From Sindora glabra (Eukaryota > Streptophyta > Magnoliopsida > Fabales > Fabaceae), in NCBI GenBank assembly GCA_020226215.1, contig CM035232.1, forward strand, positions 20,682,316-20,746,315: 64,000 bases of DNA. The letters are read 5' to 3'. Positions 23,105-34,600 of the stretch are shown piece after piece. Below the pieces are notes generated by a model that did not search any database, had not been told where the DNA came from, and was given only the letters and a program-made list of their open reading frames with translations. The translations under genes were made by a program, and so were the position numbers. Position 1 is the first letter of the stretch; each line of letters begins with the position of its first letter.

Positions 23105-26100
23105 TATATATCAAATGATTCCACGCTAATATCACAATCGACATAAAAAAATATAAAATATTATTAATTTTTATATACATAAGAACAATCATTATTTTTT
23201 TCATTAGAAGTTTTTTTATATGTATATTACAATATTAAACATCAATTATTTATTAAAGAATGTGTGTATGTGTGTGTGTATGTGTGTAACACTATAATCT
23301 CTTTTAAATAACCAATATGGCAATCCATTCTCACCCTCTAAACATAGCTCACTTACAGTTCCTTCTTGTTTGACTCTTTCTAACACCTAATATCTCCAAT
23401 GACATTATAAACTCTCAATTTTAAAAATTTTAAAGATTATAACAAAAAAAATAAAATTAATGAGAGTTTTTATCTAATGCTCATTATTCAATATGTAAGA
23501 TTAACATTTCCCAGAAAAGTACACTCAAATTCAATATCTATAAATGGGATAAATATTTATTAAATATAATGTATAATATTATATATTTCATATAAATAAA
23601 TAGTAGATAATACTATCGAATGGCAAAAAAAATAAATGAAATCAAGTTTCTTACTAGTATAAACGTATAAAAATTATATCAAAATGATTAATAATAAAAT
23701 ATAATTAATTATGAAATTAGAAATTAAATGGTAAGAATAAATATAAAAATTAAAAAAATTCTTACTTTTATATTTTATATTTTTTTCAAGGAGTGCACAA
23801 CCATATATATTTACTAATAGGCTAATAGATCTATATTATTACAAAATAATTAACGAGTACAAATACAAAACTAAAGAAAATCATCTTAAGGTTGAAAGGT
23901 GAGTATACCTCAATAGAAAAAGAATCATTTCAATATTAAAAAAACTTTTTGATAAAATTTTAAAATGTCATTGTAATTTCATTTTTTTTTATTTTCAACC
24001 TGTATTACTACTTAAGTTTTCATGATAGTTAATTACTAAAAACTTGATGTCTATAATAAAATGATGTCATTTTACTATGATATTTTACATATCGATTATA
24101 AATTAATAACCGACATCATAAATAAAAAAAGTCCTAACTTTTTCTATTATTTTTTAATCAATAATTTTATAATTTTAGCATAAACCTTATGAGAACTGAC
24201 ATTATTTTATGAACTAATAAATTGACAATGAACAAAGATGAGATAATTGCAAAATGATGATAAATCATAGTGAAAAGGAATAGTATATCTAGTTTTACAA
24301 TGAATTCTAGCCTTCTAATACAAAAATAGATATATTATTTCTTCTCACTACAATTTCTCATCAATTTTTCCATCATAAAGCATGTTTCAAATGAAGAGTG
24401 CAAATAAAATTTATAAACAACATGCAAGACTATAGATGTTTATTATTTCATATAACTTGATTATTGATATATATTGAAACATTATAAGTTTTTGGTGATT
24501 TTCTAATATATTGTATTAGTAAATGTTTAATATTTATTACACGTTAAATGTATATCAATTTTCTAACCAACTTTTTATTTCTTAATTTCTTAAAAATACC
24601 TTTAGATGTTGGTTCGACCAAAAATCAACATGGTATTTGGCAAATCACTTCAATTTTTAATAAATAACCAAGTTGATTGTTCTTTCATTTTTTTAAATAC
24701 AACTTTTAATTCATTCCTAAGATTCATTTAACAAAGGCTACCATATAAATTTTTGCATTGTAACATTTAATAAAAATATATAAACTAAAATTACTACAAT
24801 ATATAGTATAATCACTATATAATCCTAAATTAAATTCTCATTAGAAACTTCTTATGTGTTGAAATCCTTTACCAAATTTTGTAGATATTAATTATCCATT
24901 CTTTAAAGTATTAGGTGGAATATGAGAATAACAACACTCTCCACTCTACACAAGTAAAAATGCTTCGAATTTTATAATCATGGCAATCACATCAAACCAT
25001 GGATATCTTCTACTTATGACCATCTATAAGATTCAAAACTTTTTTAAATATGTAGTAAAAATAGGTGTATTGTTCTTTTATGCCACCTGAACAAAATATG
25101 GAGTGAAAGAGAAATATATAGACAGGAAGTTTCAAACAAATGTCCATTATTAAAATAAAATCAACATGTAAAAGTTTAATATCTCACTTTCGACGTCAAA
25201 TTATTAGTTTAATCAACTTCAAAAGACCAACATCATAAATTTTAATTATTTTCTACCTTATAAATGCTATCTTGATAAATGCTTATCATTTAATATAAGT
25301 TAGGTGGTTGGTGTATAAGTAAATATTTATTACATCTTAGTTGACTATTTGTAGACCTTTAAACATCAATTATGATATATCTTCTTCTAAATGTCAATTT
25401 TAATTAACCGACATTGTCTAACTAATTTTTTTTTAAAAAAAATATAACTTATGTATCGTAATATTTTTCTAACAATGACATACATAAAATCAAATTAGAT
25501 TATCAAGACATCTCTTGATGCTACATATTTTTATCTTGAAAAATAAGTATTTTATCAATGACACTTATAGAGATATAATATTTATAATTATAACAACTTT
25601 GAATATTTATTAAAAAAATGATGATCTAGTATATTCATTGATAGATTAGGCAAGAAGGATCAGGAGATTAATATTATAAATATTAAAGAAAATACATCAT
25701 CCAACCCTCTTGGTTAGCTCAATTGATGAGGTTTGTTGTCTCATCAATATTTTAAATTTACTTCTCACTATTAATGATCTCATAGGATTAGATAATTTGT
25801 AAGTACTATTATAAATACATCATTAAATAACTCAAAGATAATACATTAAAATGGAATAAAAAAAGGGCATGTTTTTCTTCTAAGGAATCCAAGTTCCCTA
25901 TAGTGCAAGAAAAATTTTAGAGGATAGTCACAATTGTTATTAGAAAATAAAAAATAAAATAATTATTAAGTAAAATTTTATTTTTTTAGTAATTTATTAT
26001 TTATCAAATTTTTTACCTTTAATTTTTTAATAATTATGATTATCTTTTTTATTTTTTAGCCAAATTCCTCTTCTAATTGAGACAAAATACACAAGTAAAT

Positions 26101-26160
26101 GAATTGAATTTAGCTAAAAAAAATTTCCTCACATACTTGTCCAACTCTTCGTTTCTTAAT
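23105..26160. other. Decayed DNA-transposon sequence, no gene
   Basis: AT-rich throughout. From about 24040 to 25450 words like aaccgacatc, gatgttggttc and acatcat occur on both strands, like CACTA subterminal motifs. A TG-rich microsatellite lies at 23260-23287. No frame longer than a few dozen codons looks protein-like. Confidence 0.35.
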
Positions 26161-26749
26161 TTCATTTGGAAGTACTAGTAAATTACTTTCCTAAATTGGC
26201 CTCACCTTTGGAGTCGGCGTTCAAGTAAAGTGAAGGAACTGGCAAAAAAGTCAAATTAACAATTTCCCTTTGATAAAATAGACCGTAGCATGGCCCGACA
26301 CTACCTAATGAAGAGTGCCATGAAAATGTATCGATCAAAGGCAGTTTCTCTTTCATTCATTGCATTTTAAATTAAATCACATGTTCTGTTTCTGGACAAA
26401 TCAATGAAAGCCACGCTTTAAGTTGCGGAGGTTTTTCCTTTTATTTGTTCTATTAGATTTTTTTGTTTTTTATTTTAAATTATCAAAATTTTTTTTTTTA
26501 ATTTTAACCTTATTCTCTTTGATAAATACTCAATCATTTCATACATTAATTAACATTTAACAAGGAGAAAAATTACACTTAAAATTCATCTTTTTTTCTT
26601 TTAAAATTAAAACTATTTAATAATATTCTTAACCCTTGTGTGTTTTTATAAATAATTGATAAAAATAAAAAAAATAATTAACAAGTTACTATAACTAAAT
26701 CAGTTCATTAAATTTCATGATAAAAAATTAATATATTTATTCTAATATC
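26161..26749. other. Mixed-composition block and a decayed MITE copy
   Basis: 26160-26430 has near-normal composition (e.g. ggcctcacctttggagtcgg) but no frame or splice pattern that I can support. 26430-26690 resembles the MITE family at 56950-57268 and 61322-61634 ('ttttccttttatttgttcta...'), in a more decayed state. Confidence 0.35.
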
Positions 26750-27235
26750 CATTTTGGCTACCAAAAAACTGTCGGAAGAAAATCTATATTCAACAATTGA
26801 ATTTTAATGATCGATTTAATGATGAAATTATTATTGGTAACTAAGACTCCAATAATCATATTTATATTATGATTTTAGTAACAAATATCACATCATTCAT
26901 CAGTAATTCTTTTGTAAATTTTTTTACTTGTAGAAATTTTCAACTTAAAAGTATATCTATCTTTAAATCCACCAAAAAATTTATTAACAGAGTTAGTAAT
27001 GAAATTAAAAAATTTTAAAGTTTAAATTATTGATGGATTTAGCACTAGTATCATACATGAAAATTTGAAATTTTGTTTAATGCTGCAATAAACTTTTTTA
27101 TCAATTAGTGACAAGATTACCATTAGAAGTCTTAATATCCATTGCTAAATTTGTTACTAATTAAAACACATCATTTTATTAAAATGTGTTAGTGATAGAT
27201 TAATTAATCACTAACCTATTATATACATTAGAACT
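26750..27235. repeat. CACTA-like subterminal repeat region
   Basis: Words such as tagtgatagatt, ttagtaatgaaatt and aattcatcagtaat recur in both orientations. The same kind of sequence reappears at 33600-34060, so the two could be the ends of one old element of about 7 kb. No CACTA terminus is preserved on either side. Confidence 0.35.
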
Positions 27236-28131
27236 CAATGCTAGATACCCGCTAGCCTATTCTTTCCCTTTCCTTCTCTTCCTCTTCTATGTTCTGCCTT
27301 GTTTATTCTACATCCTAGGAGCCTTTGGCACTGTCACCGCCATTTGTGTTCCACCCATTAAAAAGGAATAAGATGTTTTTATATTATTTTTGTAAGAAAA
27401 TAATAAATTAATATAAGGAAGCATAGAAAATTTTTAGGTGCAAATCAATTAATTGTTTGGTTGAACTTGGAATAAAGTATTTAGATGTGAATATATGAAT
27501 ATAAAGGCAATTTAGAAGGGATTTTTGAAATTATTCTTGCCCTAATGCCTTTAAAATATCAACTCCCTCTTCCACTCTCCTATTTTTTGCCCTAATGCCT
27601 TTAAAATACCAACTCTTCTACTCCTTAATCTTTTTCTTCTCCTTTATTCTCCAAGGTAACGAAGTTGGATAAGGAGCAGATTTCATCAAATTCTTCATAT
27701 CATTGAGATAATGGCATTTAAATCATCACTAATCTCAAGTGTTTCCTTAATTTTGCCTTTGGAATAGGTAGAACTTTAGCATTTGATGCAAAAAAAGGAA
27801 AATGGGACCCTAACATCAAATTTGTTGAATTTAAATGATTTTGAATTATTAAGGACAACCAAATCCTCATCTTCACTTCCAAATATCTTTTTCAAGCAAG
27901 ATGAGTAATAATCTTATTAAATCCCTCCTTAAATTTAAAAGTTTTGATTAGTTGAAACTTTTGATGGGTATAAATGAAATGCATAGTTTATGCTTTAGAA
28001 ATAAGTTTGAATTCATAGGTTATGTTGTTTTAAAATTGTGATTACATGTTTTAAAGGTGTGGTAGGGGTATTATATGAAAATATTAGGATTTAAGGGTGG
28101 AAAAGGTTATATGAACAGTGCTTTTGTAGAA
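27236..28131. other. Unique sequence, no gene confirmed
   Basis: Contains a pyrimidine-rich stretch (27258-27300), then a direct repeat near 27539 and 27590 ('tgccctaatgcctttaaaat', spacing about 55 bp). Frames are short. It may be leader or intron sequence of a decayed gene. Confidence 0.3.
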
Positions 28132-28250
28132 AAATCTACAATTTGTAAAATAATAGTCAACTATGCATTCAGAATGCTCTTTGCATTGGCATAGTCAGCT
28201 ATGCAATCCAAGATTTGCTCTTTAGATGGTCATAGTCAATTATAAGTGTG
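28132..28250 (+). repeat. Imperfect tandem repeat, about 42 bp x 2.5
   Basis: The unit 'atagtcaactatgcattcag' followed by 'aatgctctttgcattggc' is repeated in diverged form and ends just before the hAT MITE. Related words (atagttaactacataatc) continue beyond the MITE, so the insertion lies in or beside this repeat. Confidence 0.55.
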
Positions 28251-28266
28251 TAAAGATACTTTGAAG

Positions 28267-28757
28267 TAGACATGTAAAATGGAACTTGTAACCACAAGTA
28301 ATGCGAGTAACCCGCAATCACGGGCTAATGCAAGTAACTTAATATAAAGCCTACATTTAATGCAGGCAAGTTTACATTGGCTTGACTGCGGACAAAAAAT
28401 TAATTTTTTTAATTATTTTTTCTCCTTATACTTACCCTAATCTATTAAAAAAATACAACCTAATTACTTTCTAATAAATCCAATTTAATTTCTATATTCT
28501 AATCTAATTTTTCTTACCTAAATAATTCAATAAATATTAAAATATTAAAATATAAATTATAAATTATAAAATAAAATAATTAATAAAAATATAAAATTAT
28601 TTAGGCCACTTATGTAGATTGCTTATAGGCAAGCCTGCACTGTCTGTGGGGTGGTGTAAGTAAAAAAATTTTTGCTCGCTTTTATATGCGGACTTATATG
28701 AGTAAGCCCATGCAGGCTTAGCCTACATAAGCCTGCCCCACCCATTTTACATGTCTA
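28267..28757. mobile_element. hAT-type MITE, 491 bp
   Basis: The terminal inverted repeat is TAGACATGTAAAATGG on both ends (16 bp, perfect). CTTTGAAG at 28259-28266 and CTTTGAAG at 28758-28765 form an 8-bp target duplication, diagnostic of hAT elements. No frame is present. The subterminal regions are less AT-rich and partly complementary (gcaggcaag / cttgcct; aagcctgc), so a single strand could fold. Perfect termini and duplication point to a recent insertion. Confidence 0.9.
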
Positions 28758-28765
28758 CTTTGAAG

Positions 28766-31500
28766 CTCTAATAGTTAACTACATAATCTACTATAAGTAT
28801 TTAGATTTGCTTTTAGGCACCTATAGTTAATTATATATTTAATTACTACCTTGTCCCACTATAGTATCACACATTTTATAGTAGTATATCATATTGAATC
28901 CTTTTGAACATGTATGATAGAGATAAATGAGCTTAAATACAAATGATAAAGTGTTTTATAAGTGAGCAGTCAAGTATTATATTTCTCTAAAGTAAAAACA
29001 ATAGTATAAATTGGATAACTATGATATTATTTAACTTGGGAAAGTTGTGTTTTATTATTTTGCTTAAAAATAGTAGAACATGTAAAGCTTTGCCCATGTA
29101 TACTTGTAAACATACATGTATGATTTCATTTTGATTGAGATGTTATACTTGTAAAGTTAAGATAATAACTAATATAGTTTACTATGTTTAATTTATGCTA
29201 TTTCCAATTGTTATTATGGTATTGCTTATATATGGAAATTTGCATTATAGAAACAAAATAGTAATGCTAGTAAGGCATATATTATTGATTAGATAAAAAT
29301 GTGATTATGAGATGGATTATGGTAGGAGTGAATATACATATGTCATGATTTAATGCACTAGATCCATGTAACTTGCTCATGAAGGGATAAAGTGGACTTT
29401 AGAGAGATAAAATTGAATTTGTAAGAGGATACGGATGACAAAAAAGTATAAGCAAATTTACATATTTTTTCTTATTTATATATATATGATATAATTTCTT
29501 TTAGATAATATTAAATTAAAGGATCACTTTCCCCTTTTGGTTATTAAATATAGAAATATATAATAAGACCATGTTTAAAACTCAGAATGTACTTACTTGT
29601 AGCTTTCCTTTGATAAGTTAGGTTCATATCCTAGATCCATTTCTTATTTAAGGCAAAGGTATAAATGTGAGGTTGTTTTCTTGAAAGAAGTACTTAAAGG
29701 TTTCTTTCATGTTACTAAATTAAAATTCTTTATCTCTTAATGTAGTTATGTATCTTAGTAATTTTATTAAATTTGTCTATTCATTGAGTTTCCTTGAAAA
29801 CCTACTCTCTTTATTTGTTTATTTTTTCCTTCTCTAGGGATCCTTCCCTTTTAAGTTCTCAACTACTATTTGGTGGAATAAAAATGGGTTCACTCGATAC
29901 TTATGATTTAAGGTAAGACTTAAAATAATTAGATTAGTTATGCATGACAAATCATTTTCACATCCTAAGAATGGATTTTGATGAATATCACATGTTCATT
30001 TTCATGAAAAGTTTAGTTGTATGAGAAACATAAGTTTAGTGCATTTAGGCAAGGCTAATAGGCAGTTGCAAATAGCAACTTCCTTCATCGATTACATGCT
30101 TCAGGAAAAGGTTGCAATAGTTTACTTCACCACTAAATGCTCAACAATTTAATCAATGAGTTTTTGTAAATCCTTATGTTAATTTGTATATTTTTCTTTT
30201 TAAATTAAATTAATTCCCTCTATTTGGAATTTATAATCTCTAATTTGTTTTTCAAGAATATTTTTATCATGGTTATGATTGGATATTAAGTGTTGAAATC
30301 TTATATTTATGAAAAGCTAAAGATTTCTATTCATGTGAATTTTTATTTTTATTTTTTTCTTTAAGTTACCTAATTTTATTTTTGTTGTAAAGTTATTTTT
30401 TGTTATTATTATCAAGAACAACAATTTAGTTCTAGTTTTGCCTCTGAGGATTTGTAACTTGTCCAATTGTTAATTATAGTGTTGATTTTTGGGATATTAT
30501 ATCATTAAATGTCCTAATATAGGTTTGGTATAGGTTTAACAATGGATTTTCTTTTCTTTTATTTTTTGTTGCTAGAATATATTATTTATTTAACTCACAA
30601 CAATTACAACAATATTTGGGTGTCTAAATTAATATTTAGTTATAATATAGTATTCTATGCAAAAAAAAAAAACTTTTAGTATTTTATTCAAAAGGGAAAA
30701 AATACATTGTACCTCTTCAAAGTCTAAGTAATACATTATAGCACTAGTAAGTAACAAAAGAATTTATACTAAAAGCTTATAATAAAAAACTATCATTCAA
30801 GTGATTGAAGGGAAGGAATAGAACTCTAGGATTATAGTACTTATAATGCAGTCAATATTTACATTAACATTTCAACAAAAAACTTTTATGAATTAATAAA
30901 TTATAGATGTCTGTATACTTCTTGGATATATTTGATAAAGTACCATTTTGCACTACAATTATATTGTAGAATGAAGATTTAGTTTATGTTTTTGATAATT
31001 TTAGTTGGATAATTTATTTTGATTGATTTTATTTTTATTTAAACTTTAGCTTATTTACATTGAGTTTAGTAAATTCTAAAAAAAACAAAGGGAGAAATTC
31101 CAAGCTAAGAGTGTCACATAAGCAAATACTATTGAAATTAATAAAAAAATTAATAGTTTCAACATAATTCAAAAATTAAGGGGGCAAAATGTAACATTTT
31201 AAGGTTTATGTATTAATTATATTATTTGATAAAACTTAAAGAAGGTAATCTATATTTGCCTTTATTCAAATTTATGTAAAGGTTAGTGTTCCACATAATT
31301 TGTATTCTAAGTTACAACTATCCTTATTAGTTAACACCTTGTTTATAATGGTTAATTTAAGTTGCTTTTTATAGTTTAATATTTTAAAGTTTGTTATTTT
31401 AGGAATCATGTTAGATTTTATTTTCTTCAACTTTTATGTATGCAAGTTGCAAAAGTATTTCCATGAAAAATCATTTTTGTTGCATTTTTGGACCATTTTA
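28766..31500. other. AT-rich unique or decayed sequence, no gene
   Basis: No protein-like frame. A short part near 29390-29440 loosely matches 245-300 at the window's left edge, possibly from one old LTR family. Confidence 0.3.
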
Positions 31501-31959
31501 CATTTAGTTTCCTTCTCAATTCATTCACTATTGCTTCCTTTACTTCCTACCTATAGCTAAGAGAAGTTATTTTACCAATACTTAACATTTCCACATTTGA
31601 CGATATGAGTTCTTTTGGATTTAGTTCTCCTAAGAAAAAGGTTGCACTTTTGTCAATTTAGGTGGTGGTAGAGACACGAACTAACCCAAGATCTTTTTTG
31701 GCCCACTTGTGGATTGCACTTTGTTTTCAACAAAATAAGTGCAATCCATAAGTAGGCCAAAAATGGATCTTAAGTTAGCTTTTCTCCCTGTCACCACCAA
31801 AATCGACAAAGGCGCTACTTCCTTTTTAAGAGAATTAAAATAAGAAAGAATTTATATTTTTGAATATGAAAATACTAGGTATTAATAAAATAATTTCTCC
31901 TAAAAGTAAGTAAAAAGTGAGAAAAGCAATAGTGAATAAATTAAAAAAAAAACTAAATG
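31501..31959. repeat. Long foldback: inverted repeat with about 222-bp arms
   Basis: The left arm 31501-31721 and right arm 31737-31959 are imperfect reverse complements separated by a 15-bp loop. The best-matched part near the loop reads tggattgcactt / aagtgcaatcca and ggtggt...caccacc. The outer parts (catttagttt / aaactaaatg; cattcactattgctt / agcaatagtgaat) still align. There is no frame and no target duplication at the outer borders. It is either a foldback transposon or an inverted duplication whose transcript would form a long hairpin. Confidence 0.8.
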
Positions 31960-33560
31960 CACTTGACAAAGAACACTTAATTCGTTAATTTTATAATGAA
32001 AAAAGATTGCACTTGTTGGTTTAAAGGTAATAGCAAAGTTAGTTTATAATTGTAGAGACATTTGCACTTAAAATTTTCCCTTCTAATATGTAACTATGTT
32101 ATTGGCATTTCTTAATGGTTTTGCTATTATCTGATGAAGAGAGATAATATTTGAGTACTTCTACATGCTCATAACACCAGCAGCAAAGTAACTTAAAGTA
32201 GGTCTCATAGATTTAAAGAAAAAGTGCAAACAAGTGGGTAATTAGAAATGGTCATATAATAAAGGAAATGAACAATAATAAAAATTGTCCTTATGCTATC
32301 CTTGAAGTAGTTCCTTAGTTTTTGAAGTTTAATCTATTTTTAATCCTTTAATAATACTAATATCCTATGTTAATAACGAATCAAGTTAAGTCGAACACTT
32401 ATATGCTTAACATTGAACTCATTAAAAATAAACAAGCTCCAACTTAGGCTAAATATCATTAAACTTGAATAATTTGAACACAAATGTAAACCTAACTCAA
32501 ACATAAGTTTAAATGAGTTTATATGTGCTTATTCGAGTAATATATTATTAAGCCTCAATTTTTAATGAAACTTAAAATATTCAAATTTATACAATCTTAC
32601 ATAAATAGTTTGTTATTTCATATAAATTTAAAATTTTATTTTTCATAAATAAATCAGGCACTATTTTTTTTACTTTATTTTATTTATCAATATAAATTTT
32701 CTATAACCATCAAATTTATTAAAAACATTAATACAATATCATATAATAATAACAATTACATTTAGTAAAAAGTAACATGTATTGGAAGATTAATCACTTC
32801 AACTAAAATACTATACTTCTTCATGCAACCTTGTCAATTATTAATGTGATTAAATTTTTTTATACATCATATTATTTATATGTAGTATAAAAAATAAAAG
32901 CATATATTTTATTATTAAGCTTGCAAATAGTTTGAACTAAGTTGTATGAAGCTCAAGCTTGGTTAGTATATTAATCTAGCCAAGCACATTTAGACTCAGT
33001 TTATTTATAATTGAATTTGAATCAAACTTTTTACGAGTTAATTTTAAACTAATCATGAATAATTTGACTTATTTGCATCCTTATTAATAGTAGGTCAAGG
33101 ATCAAATTTCTATACTATGACCTTCAAATAGATATTCTTAAGGTTATTATCCACTAATTTTTATAAAAATACTTACTCTTTCTTATTATTAGTACTTTCA
33201 GATTCACTCTATTGAGTTAGAAATGTGAAAAAAGAAACAAAGTCATCTTTGTTTATTTTAAAATGATAATTTGACACAAATTGTGGTGAAAAAAGGATGA
33301 CAACACATAACAACAATTTATATCTTAATAGTTGATGATCAAGCAATACAAACACAACATTAATGCATTGTTGAAAAGCTAATCATTTACGCTTCTTATT
33401 TTTATATGTATAGACCTTAGATATAATTTTTTTATATATATTGAGATTTATTGATATTATTGTCGTTTTACTTAATATAAATAAAATATCCACATTTAAT
33501 TTTACTTTATAAATTTCAATTTGAATATTTGATTGTGAATAGTATTTTATAAAATTTGAT
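31960..33560. other. AT-rich sequence with a decayed hAT-like repeat
   Basis: 32370-33085 has the flavour of a common plant repeat: 'gctcaagcttggttag' near its right end and 'acaagctccaacttaggct' near its left end, in opposite orientations. The termini are not fixed. The rest shows nothing supportable. Confidence 0.3.
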
Positions 33561-33599
33561 TGTTATAGGATGTTTACTGTTTAGATTGCTATTAAAATA

Positions 33600-34060
33600 A
33601 ACATCATATTAATAAATATATTCCAGATTAGTAACAAAATATTGGAGATGACATTACTAATTTTATAGGAGTTTCTTAATTTAGCAACATCTTTATTGAT
33701 AAAACAAAATTAGTAATGGAAAATTTTGATGGTAAATTTAGCAATAGATATAAATTAGCAAAGAAAATATCTATCATTAAATCATGGTTCAAGGATGGAA
33801 ATTCCATTGATGGATATAAAATTAGTGATGAATAAATATATCACTAATTCAATCTATTGTCCATTTTGTTTGTTGTTAACTCACCAAATTAGTGGTGAAA
33901 CTTAGCGATATATAACATAAATCTATCACTAATTAAATTACTAATACACTATTTATATATATCTTCTTTTTCATTGATATTTTTTTTGTGACAGAATTTT
34001 TTTAATTAATAATAGATTTTTCCATTACTAATTAATATTTTCTAATGAATACGCACTCAA
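33600..34060. repeat. CACTA-like subterminal repeat region
   Basis: Repeated 'attagtgatg', 'tatcactaatt' and 'attagcaa' words on both strands, the counterpart of 26750-27235. Confidence 0.35.
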
Positions 34061-34600
34061 ATAGATAGTGTGTGGCTCATAATAAATTCATTGCTTTTAT
34101 AAGTTTGTAAGTAAAATATAAAATATAAAACATAAAAATAGCAGAGATAATTATCTCAGTTCTGATTATACAGAAAATCAGGGCGGTCCGGAAATAAAGT
34201 TCTTCTAGCACTGTAGTTTCCGACGTGCGAACCTAAATTTCGGATTGTAGTCATATTATTGAATGTGATATATTTTTATGTATTGTATCATATCATAATT
34301 TTTCATGATTTTATATTATAACAGCAACACATTCTTATATTTATCCATAATTTTATTAATTCAACAAAAATGTAGTCAGTAATTGTAATTTAGAATTATG
34401 ACACAAGTGTTACAGGAAATAAGAGGAAGATTAGGGGGGGAAATGAAAAATAGACAAAACTTAGGTAAGTTATTCGTGTGTTTACCGTAATGCTTTACTT
34501 TTATATTATAATATGCATATGAATTATCCTATTTAAACAAAATAATTATCGTAATTGAAAACTGATGAATTATTCATGTGCTTATCATAATACTCTTTCA
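34061..34600. other. Mixed block with a local duplication
   Basis: 34150-34255 is less AT-rich (cagggcggtccggaaataaa) but has no frame. The phrase 'gttattcgtgtgtttaccgt' near 34468 recurs as 'attattcatgtgcttatcat' near 34569, about 100 bp later. No gene is seen. Confidence 0.35.

Noticed and set aside
25715..25790. tRNA-derived SINE or tRNA gene ('ggttagctcaattgatgagg')
   Set aside because: The start resembles an A box, but no B box (ggttcgaatcc-like) follows and no cloverleaf can be drawn.
25891..25905. Right end of the CACTA-like element starting at 20956 (...CCCTATAGTG)
   Set aside because: The following bases CAA do not match ATA before 20956, and the terminus is a poor partner for CACTACTACAG.
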